Positions 1-12,109 of a stretch of DNA of 64,000 bases are shown here, piece after piece (positions within the stretch are counted from its first letter, which is position 1; every line of letters begins with the position of its first letter). This DNA comes from Pochonia chlamydosporia 170. Its lineage: Eukaryota; Ascomycota; Sordariomycetes; Hypocreales; Clavicipitaceae. The notes beneath the pieces were generated by a model, which saw nothing but the letters and a program-made list of their open reading frames with translations, did not search any database and was not told the DNA's origin. Location: positions 372,001 through 436,000 of the forward strand of contig NW_019154046.1 of assembly GCF_001653235.2 (NCBI RefSeq), read 5' to 3'. A program made the translations under genes and the position numbers.

Positions 1-129
1 ATGATGTCCAGAGTATGCTGTCATAAAATTGTGGCTAGCGCGGTTTCGCTCTGACCAATAGGTGTGGTGAGCCAGTCATAGGGAGTGGGTTCGGAAGAAG
101 TAGGATCTGTGTGACCAGACCTTGAATGA

Positions 130-410
130 CTTGGACTAATCCGGATCCATATAATCAGGGTCTACTTAGTAGCCAGAAATGGACTAAAAGCGCAGGTTTA
201 CATAACTGGAGTCTAATGAGGAGCCGAAAATGTGCCATAAACACGGGTTTACGCAGCATGGGTCAACATAACCTGGGTCTATAAGGATTTTGGTCTATGT
301 AACTGAGGTCTATTGTACCAAGGGTGGACTATAAACGCAGGTCTGTGTAACTGGGATCTAAATAACCTGGTTCTACATGAACTGGGTTTGTGTAGAAAAC
401 AATCGGTAGT
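130..410. repeat. degenerate short tandem-like repeat
   Basis: The words GGGTCTA, GGTTTA, CATAACCTGG and CATAAACGCAGG recur at roughly 20-40 bp spacing with much drift. The array lies just upstream of the first small ORF. It looks like a decayed minisatellite. No coding potential is evident. Confidence 0.4.
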
Positions 411-508
411 AACGCCATGACCGACCCCTGTCGCACTCAGACCAGTATTTAAGCAGAAGATACACCGGTAATTCCCTCCAGATCCTACAACTTCAATCAT
501 CTGTTAAC

Positions 509-907
509 ATGTTGCCTTGTATTCAGGTGCCTCCAAAAATAATCAGGGTAACGAGAGACGGTCGTCAAACGACTCGCTTCACTACGATGGAAACTGAGAC
601 AAAGCTGAGCTGTGAAAAGTTGGATCGGGAGCGCAAAGTAGCAAATCAAGCGATGCGAAGGCGGGAAATAAAACGCTTGGGCTTGGGAGCTCTGTTGGAT
701 GACGCTGAAGCCACCGTCGGGCTCACTGGCTCGATTTTGCGCCAGTTAGCTCGGCAAGAAAATGCGCTCCTCGAATTGGCAGAAAATGACAAAGATGTGG
801 ATGCAACAATGAAGAAGCGACGGAGTGCCCGGGTAGAGACGAGCGAGGCATTGTACACAGGAGTGAGTGATGACCTCGGTGGTCGCTTATCGAAGAGGAT
901 TCTTTAA
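509..907 (+). CDS. small hypothetical protein, charged and helical
   Basis: This 132-codon ORF is not recognised. A second in-frame ATG at 587 would give about 106 aa and is the more natural start, because the first 26 residues look unstructured. The protein is rich in Arg, Lys and Glu with a helical centre (a run of LARQENALLELAEN type), which suggests a short coiled coil. No signal peptide, membrane segment or known motif is visible. It could be an exon of a larger gene or a chance ORF. Confidence 0.3.
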   Translation: MLPCIQVPPKIIRVTRDGRQTTRFTTMETETKLSCEKLDRERKVANQAMRRREIKRLGLGALLDDAEATVGLTGSILRQLARQENALLELAENDKDVDATMKKRRSARVETSEALYTGVSDDLGGRLSKRIL

Positions 908-1379
908 GCTAGATGTGATGCATTTTGATTTTGGCAGTGACTGTCAAAGTATTTGAGCTATAAATACGCACTATTCTATGGATTTGATGCCATGCTATTT
1001 GGTCTACACGTCCCAACACGGAGTCCTGACCTAACCTGTTAGGTTAGAACTTCCAACATAGTGCCCTTCATAAAATCTGCCGCATTTCATTGCGCCAAAA
1101 AAAGAGTCTAACAAGACTAAGGACATGTAAGTTGCGGACATTACTTTCCCACCATGAGTACGAAATTCTTATGCATTCTTTACCTATGGCCGCGAGGCGC
1201 TAAGTTTAACGCTATGAGTACAGGCAACATAGTTCCGAAAGTGGTCTAAGCTTGTCAACTTTAGATTAGCATCCCTAAATTTCGGGTGGTTGCACACAAC
1301 TATGTTAGAGGTCTTTATAGTATCTAGATATTCGCGGTCAAAATAATCATTTATCACCGCAGGACGGCAATAGGAGAAA

Positions 1380-3290
1380 GTCCTCTCTCTAATAGATAAG
1401 GTATTATTACTAATGCACTGCGGACACTATATTCTTAGCATTAGGAGGGGAAATATATCCCGCTCTAGCAACTTCTCCTTTATAGAAATATCTTTAAAAT
1501 CCTAACTTATTGCATTGCTATTTAAGACTTTATAGACTCTCTTGCGTTTAGTAGTTTCTCTTTTGCTGCTTAGCATAACTATTAACTCTGCTACTTTAAT
1601 GTAAAGTTTATAGTAGTCTTTATAGCTCTACTTATCTACTTGCTAGTGTTATAGTCTAGCCCGATTGGGCCATCGCAGGTGCTAGCTGCAGACATACCGG
1701 TTGCTCCGGGCCCTTTGGCCATTACGGCAAAAGAGTACGAATTGAACTAGTCCCTTGTGACTGTTCAATCTAGCACTATACAGGCTCCCTTGGTTGCGCG
1801 CACTAAAGACTAGACTGGGCTTAAGCCCAGACCTTTACAGCTAGTAGTAGAGTAGCTTAGCAAGCTAAGCTTGCTTAGGTATATAGAGGTTAATAGCTAG
1901 CTCTAAAAGAATAATATTCGCTTTATTATTACTTTCGCTAGCAAGTTGCCGCTCTATCTCCTAAGTAGGATAGTTATAGAAGTAGTACTATTAATACTAT
2001 TTACAGAGAGTTTTCTCTTATTATATCTGCTTTATGCGGATTATCTTTGTGAGTTCTTATATCTAGTCCTTGTGTTTAGTACCTTAGATTTAATATTGTC
2101 CTTTCTTAAGCTAATCTCTACAGGCCTTAAGTTGTGCAATTTCTAGGTCTAGGAGCAACTTTCTTAATACCTCTATAGGCACTATATTCTAACTAGCTTA
2201 CAAATCTTAAGTTATGCTTATATGTGTAAATAAATTAATAAGGCAGTATTTAGTTAGTTTATTAGTAATAACCCTCTTAAGGTAGAACTAAACCTTCTTG
2301 TTTATATATACGCTATTAAAAGTAGCCTATTTAGGGTTATACTATATTATTTAATCCTAAATAGCATCTAAAGCCCTGCCTAATAATATTAATAGTTAAT
2401 TTATTTCTAAATTTAACTATAGCATACTATATATACTATTAGCTTTATTTATAGCTTCTCTGTAAAATGCTCTTAGCCTAAAAGCTTACTTAAATCTAGC
2501 ATCTAGTATTTAGCGCTATATATTATTATTGTTATGGATTTAAGCGTGACGCTTGGATCTTAGGGAAGAAGGAGACAGGCAGGTGGGAAGAGCTACCTAA
2601 GAACCTACTATAGGTCTAGACTAGAGCTTAACTAGACCCTATAAGGGTGCCGCTAGGAATTATACTAACCCCTTTTAGTCTTCTTCTCTTCTCCTTATAA
2701 GAAAAGTTACTATTAGTAATACTAGTCTATAGAAGCTCTTAGGCTAGTCCCTTATATACTTTTCTTATTAATACCTATATAACCTAAAAAGGCAAAGAGT
2801 AAGATAAGCACTCTTAGTCTAAATATACTAAGTAGTTATAGTAGCATTAATATGCTTATAGGTAGCTAGTAGATAGAACTTAAAGCACTCTAGAAACTAG
2901 TTAAGAAGCAGGCAGTAGAGATTAGCAAGCTATAATACTAGATGCTAGCTAGCATTAGGGAGGAGCTAGCTTATAACTAGCTAAAATGCAAACTACTCCC
3001 TATAGAGGCCCCCTATAATAGCAATAAAGACTCCTTTTATACCTAGAAGAGCCTAATAGCATATAAGTTAGAGGCAGACTAGAGCTTTATTAGGAACTAT
3101 TATAACTAATAGTTCTTTATCTACTAGAACCTCTTACTAAAAGTCTAAGCCTAGGTAGCCTCCTTCTTTAAGATAGGCGCCTTCTTTAAATACTAGCTAG
3201 AATGCTTTCTGTATTACCTAGATAGCATGTATATAAACCCCTATTATAAGGAAAGAGTAATAACTAAGCTTAACTAGATAGAGTAATCTC
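1380..3290. repeat. AT-rich, TpA-rich RIP-like island
   Basis: About 1.9 kb of strongly AT-rich sequence dominated by TA, CTA, TAG and TTA words, with no ORF longer than about 66 codons. Excess TpA on both strands with loss of CpA/TpG is the classic product of RIP acting on a transposon. No coding domain of the original element is readable. A GC-richer stretch survives at about 1650-1810. The right edge at about 3290 is abrupt and is followed by GC-rich GGCGGC/GCCGCC sequence. Confidence 0.6.
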
Positions 3291-4520
3291 GAACACGCTG
3301 CTGCCGCCTCCGGAAATGGCGGCACCCTCAAACGGGGAAGGTGCACTTGCCGCCACTGGCGGCCTGGCCACCGATGCCCCACCTTTCCATGCGACAGCAT
3401 ATATAGACTCGACCTCCCACAATCTCGCCGGTTTGTACTCTTGACTTCTCAACCCTCCAACAATCTACTGCTTCTCGTCCCTAAGACCCGCTTGGTATCC
3501 TTGTGCCTCGCCATGTCCGTGTTACGCTTGGTCTGAGTCCTTTCATTTTGCATCCTTGCCATGATGCATTCCCGAGTCCAGCTGGTGTGCCATGCTTAGG
3601 TGGCCAAATGGCGCACCACGTTTGCTCTCCCACTCTCTCGAGCTCGCCCTGATATCAAATTATCTGATGTTCCCCGGACAGATAATTGACTTCTTTTACG
3701 TTTTCATATTATGGAGTGATATACTCTGCAAAACAAGGGATCACCATCTAAGTACGGCCGAAAATCGTTCAATTCAGTCCTACAACGTTCTTAGTCATAC
3801 TGACCTTGAAACAGCAGCAGCCTTGATTTGGGGACTCGGCCGGCTGCCCATAGCCCCTCCAATAGCAAAAATGCCTCATTCATACCCTTTTCAATGTATC
3901 TACCAACAGTTCGACGAGCTGAATCAAGCTGCACAGTACCCATCTGGCATGACACGTCACCCGGAATTGGGGAAGGGCTGGAACTTCTGACAACGGAGAC
4001 TCCTTGAGCCGAGCGAACGAGCTGAACCGAGCTAGTGGATTTTGAGGGCGCGACACGTCATCAAATACCTAGAAAGAAGGAACTTTTGAAATTGATACCC
4101 CCTTGCAGTCGTGGTCTAGTCCAACGTCCGGCCCAGTACAGATGTGCCTCGTCATACCGACTCTGCGGGGCCGTTGATGGAGGGTCAGGCTGACTTGGCG
4201 GATCCAGCCAAGGCGTCCTTTGCGGCGATATTGCTTGGACAAGAGACGAGTCCGGAATTGCTTCTCAGAAGGTGCCGCTCGTTAGTTTCTTGATCGGCGG
4301 GCTCCAAGGCAAGAGATGGTAAGACTTGCTTCGTGGATGTTAATGGCAGTGTAAACCGGACATGGGGGCCTGCAAGCGACACGCAATACTACGAAGACGG
4401 CGATATAAGACTTTTGAGTCATTTTTGAGGTACATAAAGCTCTACGCACCCTCGTGTGCTCATTTGGACAAATATCTTCATTTGGAAAGCTTTGCATTAG
4501 AAATTCATATTTATGTCATC
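3291..4520. other. intergenic; one doubtful ORF
   Basis: A GC-rich block with short inverted GCCGCC/GGCGGC words (about 3298-3400) follows the AT-rich island. An ORF of 132 codons on + (3592-3990) has no recognisable motif and is probably chance. The segment 4020-4520 is the upstream region of the Myb/SANT-like gene. Confidence 0.3.
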
Positions 4521-6355
4521 ATGGCAACTCCTGTTTCACTTCATAACCAGCACTTTTGGATTCCGTCAACGCACGTTCACATGAACTATTCTGGCAGAAA
4601 ACGGCTATCCTCCGCTCAACAGCAGAGTTCTTCATCACTAGATATCGCTGGAAAGCCGTTACGTAAACCATCATCACGGTCAAGCAGTCATGTGGTCGAC
4701 GATCAGACGGCGAAAACGGACGAGATTATATCAATACCATCCGATGAGGAATCTGATGTGGAGGGTGACAGCCATCATAATGAGTCGCGGGAAAGAGCCA
4801 CGCATATGTCGTCAACCCAAGCGAGCACGCTTCGTCAAGGTAGTATGATGACTGTATGCACGAAAAGCCCCAGAATATTGGCTTGGGATGAAAGCACTGG
4901 AGCCATTGACAATCACGAAGCATCAGCGGATGCAGTTTTTCTAGAAAGAAGCACGGATACTGCTCATGCTTTGCCTTCTCCTCGGGCTAGATCCGTGGTG
5001 CGAGATGAGGATGCGGACTGCGAGCAGAGAGCTTCGTCCGTGCGACAATCTTCTGCGGTCCTTGATTACACCCCGAGGCAAATCGAGAAGGCATCAACCA
5101 ACGTATCTCTTTCAAACACTGCCGACAACTCTAAGCACGCACATCCGGACGACACTCTTCCATTAGTCGAGGCATTGGCTGCATCTGCCAAGGAACAGAT
5201 TGGAGACACTCGTCATGTTGGTACGTAGCTGTGGCATTTCAAATGGGTTAATCAACACTAACCAGACTCCTAGGCGAGCACAATAGACAGTCTAATCGCG
5301 ATGACGGCTACGAAGGCGCCGGTGCACCATCTTCCCCCTCAGCCGCCGCATACCAAGAAGTTCCTCGGGGTCCAAGCCCAGTTTCGGCACAGTCTACAAC
5401 TTCCTCTGCGGCTAGTCCCTTTCATTCGCCACTAACGCCTGGATCAACTCGTGCCTCAACGCCGGCAGTGTCGCGACAGGTTAACATGTCATTAAAGAAC
5501 CTGTCATGTGATCTGGACCCTATGCAGACAAGCTCCTCTCGGGAAGCAACTGAGGATATTGTGAACACGCTTGGAGATCCACCTCCAGTGCAGCCTCAAC
5601 TTCCAGATAGCTTCAATGCCGAATCAAACATATATGTACAGATTAATGACAAGAATATGGAAACGCGGTCGAGCAAACCCCCTTCTTACCGGCGAATCCG
5701 ACCTACAACAATGAACGAAAAATCGCAGTGGCGCGACAGGGACGATCCACATAGGCAAGACGGTGTCCGTAGACAGAGCGACACTGAATACTGCCCTTCA
5801 TCAACTGACGATGAGAACGAGGATGACGACCGTCAGGATAGTGACGATGACGAAGTAATTCAACAGCATTCACGCAAGCGCCGTAGATTCGGTAGCCCCT
5901 CTATTGGACCCAGAATGCCCAGTAAACGGCACTGTCCTGATACCTCGACAAGGGAACGTCGGCCACGGGACATGCTCCTCTCTGCTATATCGCACCCCTC
6001 AACCGACGGTATCGACGGTGTAAGAGCGGAGTTTGAAGAATGGGCCTTAGAAAATGTCCGGCTAAAGCGTACCATTGTTAACGACAGAGCAACGTTCCAG
6101 TTACAGTTCGACTGGGACTTGTGCATGAAACACGGCTACGCAGTGCACCCAGGGTCCAAGAGAAGTCAGAAGCGAGGAGGACACAGCACGAGAGCAAGGT
6201 TTACACCGGAGGAGGATTGCCTGCTCAAAAGTTTGAAAGAGGAGCTCGAACTTTCGTGGGCAGACATTCATGCACAATTTAGCGCCAAATTTGGATGGCG
6301 TTCAAAAGAGGCTCTTCAGGTTCGTTACTGTACAAAGTTGAAGTTTCGTGGGTGA
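4521..6355 (+). CDS. Myb/SANT-like DNA-binding domain protein
   Basis: The gene model has two exons, 4521-5220 and 5274-6355, and encodes about 593 aa. The 53-nt intron has donor GTACGT, a CACTAAC branch site and acceptor CTAG, and joins the two reading frames exactly. The ATG at 4521 (context CATCATGGC) is preferred to one 53 codons upstream. Most of the protein is low-complexity Ser/Asp/Arg with an acidic stretch and a basic KRRR patch near mid-exon 2, probably an NLS. The last ~50 residues form a SANT/Myb-like helix-turn-helix (TPEED start, two spaced Trp residues, RSKEALQVRY end). A role as nuclear DNA- or chromatin-binding factor is inferred from this C-terminal domain. A broken relative lies 900 bp downstream on the other strand. 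Confidence 0.7.
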
Positions 6356-7239
6356 TCTCTGCCTAAAGGCGAAATTTGTTTTTTAGCACCTATGAATAAT
6401 CGTTTGCCCCAATGGCTTAGATCAGTGGGCCAAAATCACTTTGAATAGGAAGGCGGGTTGGCCCAGCTTGAACACAGTCGGCCATCTCATGCGGTCAGCT
6501 ATCTTTGAGTTCATGGACATTGGACATCTTGAAATAAAGAGAGTGGGGTAATTCTAGCTCGTCAGGCTATGCAGCAAGACCCTAAACTTGGTATTTGAGC
6601 CGCTGCAAAGGTTTGCACAGTTTGGGGGACGTGCATCGCCTTGCGTAATAATGGGACACATTATACTGCGAAGATTGTATACAATATAATACAACAACGA
6701 AAAAAAATTGATTTACGGCGACGACTCCTGGAAGTTTACGGCGGCCCGGATTTAAGAGCAAACGCAATGTACAGACAAAGGCTTCAAGTCGTTAATGTAG
6801 AATGCGTACGAAATATGGTACTATAGTGTAGACACTATGCAGTCAAATAAGTGCTTAGCATTAAAGCATTATAGGTCCAACACAAGAAACCATCCAAGGC
6901 AAAGCATTTTGCAAAAAGCAGTAAGTGATCAAGTGGTGCCTACTCTGAGCACTAGTGACGAGGCGAATAATGAACACTCTGGCAGAAGTCTGTTAACAGC
7001 GATCTACATGAGACCTGCTTTAGGCGTAACCATTTCTTGACCGCAATGAGTAGCTAATCAGTGCCCTGGATGCAGCTCGGTCCAACTAACAATGTCTATC
7101 GTGTGATATTCGTGTTAGGTTACTGAGTCTGGCAACAAGATTCGGCCCATGATAAGATGGAAGCCAAGTTCAACAGCATGATGTTTATTGAATACACACT
7201 TGATGGTTTCCCAAGCTTTGCCTGTATCTATACAAGGGG

Positions 7240-7560
7240 GTTCATAATCCTCCGCGAGCCTTGAGCTTTGTACATTATCGCACCTGGGGCGACTCTCTTG
7301 ACGCGTGGGAAGCTAGCTGCTGCATCGCTGATGAAGTTGATGAATTTCTGTCCACGAACGCTGCTGCTCTTCCTTCAACATAGTAATCAAATTGTCTTCG
7401 TCTGGGGTAAATTTTGACCTTGTTCTAGAGTAATCAGTTGTGCCTCTAGGACCTGACTCGTCGGGCCTATTGCGCTTTTTGGGAATCGCCCGACCAAGTT
7501 GAGAGCGTGTGGCGCATAAGTTCCAGTCCAACTGCAACTGAAGCGTAGCTACACCATTCA
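7240..7560 (-). pseudogene. decayed Myb/SANT-like paralogue fragment
   Basis: Read on -, residues from LQLDWNLC through TPDEDNLITMLKEE to SWTEIHQ align with the C-terminal part of the 4521-6355 gene (FQLQFDWDLC, TPEEDCLLKSLKEE, SWADIHA). The reading then shifts frame, and a further piece starting FPRVKRVAP continues the homology to the domain end. No upstream coding remains. It is a truncated, frameshifted relic of a paralogue that lies tail to tail with the intact gene. Confidence 0.6.
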
Positions 7561-7784
7561 GCGTGATACCCTTTAGCAGGACGCTATGTAATGGCCATTC
7601 CTTGAAGTTTTGCTATACTGGTGCAATGATGAGAATCGTCGTTGGAAGCATCGGAAGCTGGCGAGTCGGGACCGTTCAGTGCTGGCGTGGGATTGTGAGT
7701 TTCAGCCCAGTATAAAACCGGAATCACGACGGACCCAGTTTCCTAGCTTGAAAGGGTTCCTGAGCTGTGGCTGCTTTAACCTGA

Positions 7785-7870
7785 GCAGTTCCTGAACCTC
7801 AGGGAGCCCTCCTGAGCAGCCCCTGAGCAAACCTGAGCAAACCTGAGCAACCTCCGGACTTTCCCTGAGT
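7785..7870. repeat. CCTGAGCA minisatellite
   Basis: CCTGAGCA(G/A) units recur 5-6 times, some as perfect CCTGAGCAAA tandems. A related CCTGGGCAA-type cluster lies at about 8815-8885. The function is unknown. Confidence 0.45.
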
Positions 7871-9040
7871 TCCTACACGTTTCTGAGAATCGAAAGATTA
7901 CGTGGACTCTACGCGGCCTTCATGCACACGCCCTTTTAGGCCCGCTTCATGTGAGATAAAGAACCAGCAATCAACCAATTGTTTACTTTGATTTCAAGAA
8001 ATTACATAAGATTTATGACGATCCTCGGTCTGTCTGATGGTTGCCTAGATTAATCTGAGGACGTAATGCTGAATTGGACTCATGTGAGTCTTCTGATCGT
8101 TATGATGGAAACTCATGGAATCATGAGGCTGTACGCAGTCTTCCCTATTACCCCGAGTTCTTAATATTACAGTACCTATGGTTCATGTAGAAAAGACTTC
8201 CAGTGCGTTATTTTCATCAATCCGGCTCTCTGAAAGCGTACTGAACTCGTATGATACCTGCGACAAACTATCGCCAGCAGAATCATGGAGGTTTGTCTTG
8301 GGCTGGCCACACAGCCAGATGCTAGACTACGATCACTTTGGTCGTGCGAATATGAATTCATCACCATAGAGTATATTCAAAGAAGATCGTTTAAGTTTTC
8401 ATAGATATTCTAATAACCGCGTACGCCTCATACACTAACAGGTATTCCAAAAGAAGTAATGGCCATGGGTGGACCGGGTTCTGCGGAAAACGTGATGTCG
8501 AGAGAATGCAGCTATCCTACACAATGCTTCAAATCATTCTTAATTTCGTCGTGTCAATGTTGTCTCTAACTTGGCATTTTATTTTGCTCTATCCATCGTA
8601 GAGGACGGTGACATCATTGACGCCAGCACCAACGATATTTCCTCAGAGTGTAACTGGGATGCGACAAACCGCGAATATTGCCTACATAAACGAACCTATA
8701 GTTATCTGCAGGCATGAGTTTAGGTTGCAAGCCCACGGAAAATTTGCCGCCACAAATGGCTTTTTTGGTGATAAGGTAAATTAACTGACGCAGATGGAGT
8801 TGGGTTTGCTCCCCAGGTGAGGCAGGAACAGACCCCGCAACCTGGGCAACCCTGGGCAAGTTCCTGGGCCGGCTGGGGAACAGGGTGGCATGAGTAGACT
8901 GGCCTGGTCTGTGACTAGTGAAGAATAGGGTCGTTAATGGCTTCCAGCGAAGCTAGAAGCAACGCTGCAAAATACACCTCTGTCAACAAGGAAGAGTTGT
9001 AAACGTCCGCCATATACTACCGTTGTAATATCCAGTGAAT
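7871..9040. other. intergenic, no gene recognised
   Basis: ORFs here are under 85 codons and overlap each other on opposite strands. No domain or splice-consistent gene was found. The only structure seen is the CCTGGGCAA-rich patch at about 8815-8885. Confidence 0.3.
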
Positions 9041-9310
9041 GACTAAAGAAGACAGAGCAGCTTTCGTCGCTCGCAATAAGGCCGGAACTGGCTCCACGTA
9101 ACGCCCTGAACCTCCAGTAGCAAGTTTGCAGCGTGAATTTGAGGTGCAGGGTCAAAGCGAGCTGTTGTGGGGCCCATGAAATACTTTTCGGAACTTCGTT
9201 GGTACCTCTTATTCACACGGACATCCATTTAGTGCTCAAAGAAACAGGTTAATTCCCCGCCACCTCAAGCTGATTCTACATGCCTAAGTACAGCTAAGTA
9301 CAAATAAAGT
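9040..9310 (-). repeat. dispersed repeat, copy A
   Basis: The reverse strand aligns with + strand 11670-11960. Shared words in the same order are AGCTGTACTTA, a GGCGGG(G/A)A block, AGCACTAAATGG, then CGAAAAGTA and CATGGGCC. The degenerate spacing suggests an old transposon or LTR fragment. No reliable protein is encoded. Confidence 0.5.
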
Positions 9311-11091
9311 AGATGCTGTTCGACGTGCCTGCCCAATCTGTTGCGGGTGCCTTTGACACCCAGCTACGATGACAAGATCGTCCGAATGTGTTGTCCATAA
9401 TGCATTATTTGGTATTGATGTACCACTAGGACGGCAGAGTCAGCGGGACAGGCCCATCAAGACTTAAATGCAGCATCGGCGCACACATGCTGCAATGATC
9501 GTATCGTGGGCTGGCCATCCTAGCACCAGTCTCCATGCCTTGGCACACTGCAAGCAACAGGCCGAAGCGCTGGAAATGCGGTGGATCGACTACATGAGAG
9601 AGCCCGGCATAATCAATGTGCCTTAGTGTGGCGAGCAAAGAACTGTTCTCGTCTGACCAGCGGAGGGGAAGTTAATTCCATGGAGATAGGCCTTTACATG
9701 TCAGAGGTCGTCATTAGAAACCAGAGCCGAACAAAACTTCTCAGCAGCTTTTATCGACACTTTGGTGCTACATCATCACAACAGGAACGCAGGCGTCGAC
9801 ATTGATGCCCTAAATAGCCCATACGTTAAGCCTGATATCTCTCTGAGCCCTTGGTCTGACAAATCGCATGGCTGACGATTGCACCAACTCTGCAACTTAT
9901 ACCGCGGGATATAGAGGCAGTGAGTCGACCCTTGGTTTTCACCAGCTAGAATTCCCTCGTTTCTCGCTAAAGCTGCTGCCGCAGTCTACGCTCCAGTAAC
10001 CAAGCACTAGAAATAGCGCAGGAACGGCGGTAGGGAAAAACCCTCGAAGGAATCAGCGGCTACTCGCACGTAGCTTGCCTTCAGGGCGAAAAAACCTCCG
10101 CAGCTAGCCACCGTTGTTTAGAAGGGCAGACCCTTCCAATACCTTACGCCTGCCTTGGTTCCGAAGGCAGTGAAGGTCGAGGTGTTTGTTGTTGGGGACC
10201 AGTATGCAGGCGAAAATGAACTCTCCTAAGGTCTTTGTCTGTTGCTGTTAAGGCCTAGATGGGACCACAGCGCCGGATACATGGTCGGGTGGCCTGCAAA
10301 GCCTAGCTTCCACTAGCGAGCTGCTAACAGCTGTGGGGTAGCAGGAGTTTTTACAGGGGAGAGTTGTGGGATTGGGTTGTAACACAAACGAGATGGAAGT
10401 ATAGGGTAGTATGTGGTTGCTTGTTTGAAGCCACCTGGACATGTTGACAGATGTGCTGAAGCTGTTGTTTATGGCAGCAGTCAAAACTAGCCAATAAACC
10501 ATATCGAACTAGCAACTCCTCCCTGCGACCATGCATCCTGGCTTAACAGGGAAATTATGGTTGAGAAATACATTAAGCACTATGCTCCCTGTGTGGAGTA
10601 AGGCGTGACAAAAAATTAGACAGTAGACAGACAGTGACGGCGCAACATAGTGCCGCTCCACTTGAGGATTGCCGACAGAGTGACGACGTCTAGACATTTG
10701 ACAACAGCGACCTGTTTGCCACGGAAGTGATGGCTGGTCGTGTAAAACGAACGGAAGAGCCAGAACTTGCCCAAGACCAGGATACGGAGAATCCCGGTCT
10801 TACTATGTTTACACCTGTGTGTAGCATCGACCCTAGTACGGCTCCGCAAATCATCCCTGTCGACAGAGGGATTTGGCGACAAGGTTACTATTTCCACCCT
10901 ACGGTTTGACACATCCACTGCCCTGGCTGGCCATGTTGCCAAGCCGAACCCTGTTGCTTTGCCCATGAGTCGTAGCTTCTCTGGACCCATGCTCTGTTTT
11001 CGTTCCAAGCCGATAAAGAGAACAGAACTGCCATCGGCCAGAACATGCAGAACGCCCTGTATCCCATCCCTGTTTCGTTTTCATCCATTCC
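9311..11091. other. intergenic, no gene recognised
   Basis: ORFs on both strands are short and mutually overlapping. No domain, splice pattern or RNA gene could be identified. Confidence 0.3.
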
Positions 11092-11445
11092 ATGACTACC
11101 GTCGAGCCTGAGAAGACCGCAAATATCCTCACAGGTCTCTTCCAAGATTTCCATTCTCTTTGGTGGGTTTGCTATCGGAGTATGCTCGAAGCAGCTTACA
11201 CCGCCTTCATTCCCGATAACATCAAAGGAGGTTTGCCAAATTATTATGAGTTGGCAAACGCTCAGTTCCACATCTGCGGTACTCTGCCACGGGTTCTGCC
11301 CGACGCTGTGAACCCGACCGCGATTGGCTCCATTACCTTCCGCGTGCAAAATGGTCGGGCCGCTCCAGATCGTAGGACCTTCGAAGAGCTCCATTTCCCT
11401 TTTGCCCAGGGGAACGAGTCCTTTAAGTATCAGCGCACGGCCTGA
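11092..11445 (+). CDS. uncertain ORF, unrecognised product
   Basis: This 117-codon ORF has a protein-like composition (aromatic-rich N-terminal half, then a basic-acidic tail). An opposite-strand ORF of 252 codons (10888-11646) covers it but is rich in Trp, Gly and Cys in a way that looks like a shadow. No family is recognised. It could be a small gene, an exon, or chance. Confidence 0.22.
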   Translation: MTTVEPEKTANILTGLFQDFHSLWWVCYRSMLEAAYTAFIPDNIKGGLPNYYELANAQFHICGTLPRVLPDAVNPTAIGSITFRVQNGRAAPDRRTFEELHFPFAQGNESFKYQRTA

Positions 11446-11669
11446 GTGCTCACTTGCATTATAGTTCCATACTTTGCCGCATGCTATCTTGCAATCATGG
11501 TTGCGTAATGAAGTCTGCCTCCCTTTCCCACCATACATGAAGCAGAATGTGCCACGAGCTGGAGCTGATAGCGCTGTCAGGCTGGTTGTGAAGCCCGAGG
11601 GACACCTCTTCTCTGCAAGGTATTTCCAAGTATTATCAGTCATCAACAGAAGCTGACCAGGATCTACTT

Positions 11670-11960
11670 TGTCGGTACACAGCTGTACTTAAATCGGCGG
11701 GAAACAGCCGGACGCAGCCGGATTTGGCCGGTCATTTTAAGCACTAAATGGCTTTTCACGTGGATGAGGAGTATCAAGGACGTTTCGAAAAGTACTTACA
11801 TGGGCCTGCAAAGCTCTGCCCCGCACCGAACAAGAACTTGTCCAAAAGTTGCCGCTACAGGCTTTGTGGACAACAGTTCGAACCTTCGCCACAGCAACAA
11901 ACGGCTCCACTCAATGCCTCTTCTCCGAACGCGTTTTGCGTGTCCAGCTCTTGTCCCAAA
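11670..11960 (+). repeat. dispersed repeat, copy B
   Basis: It shares AGCTGTACTTA, AGCACTAAATGG, CGAAAAGTACTT and CATGGGCCTGCAAAGC with copy A, and CATGGNCCTGCAAAGC plus GCCCCGCAC with copy C near 26.5 kb. It lies just upstream of the BAH-PHD gene. Confidence 0.5.
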
Positions 11961-12109
11961 TGATAACCCTAACATCCGCCGCGCAAATAGTCTAGTACCC
12001 GTCAACGATAAAACGCAGCGCGGCACGAAACTCTACTTTAGTGAGACATGACGCAGACCCCGGACCTGTAGCCAAAACGCCCGGCGAATAGCACGAGAAA
12101 TATATTAAA

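Noticed and set aside
1650..1810. GC-richer block in the AT island as an LTR of the TGTAACGG family
   Set aside because: Only a few words (GCCCGAT) match. The termini and order do not.
10888..11646. 252-codon ORF on the minus strand
   Set aside because: No motif, odd composition, and it overlaps a more protein-like + ORF. Probably chance.
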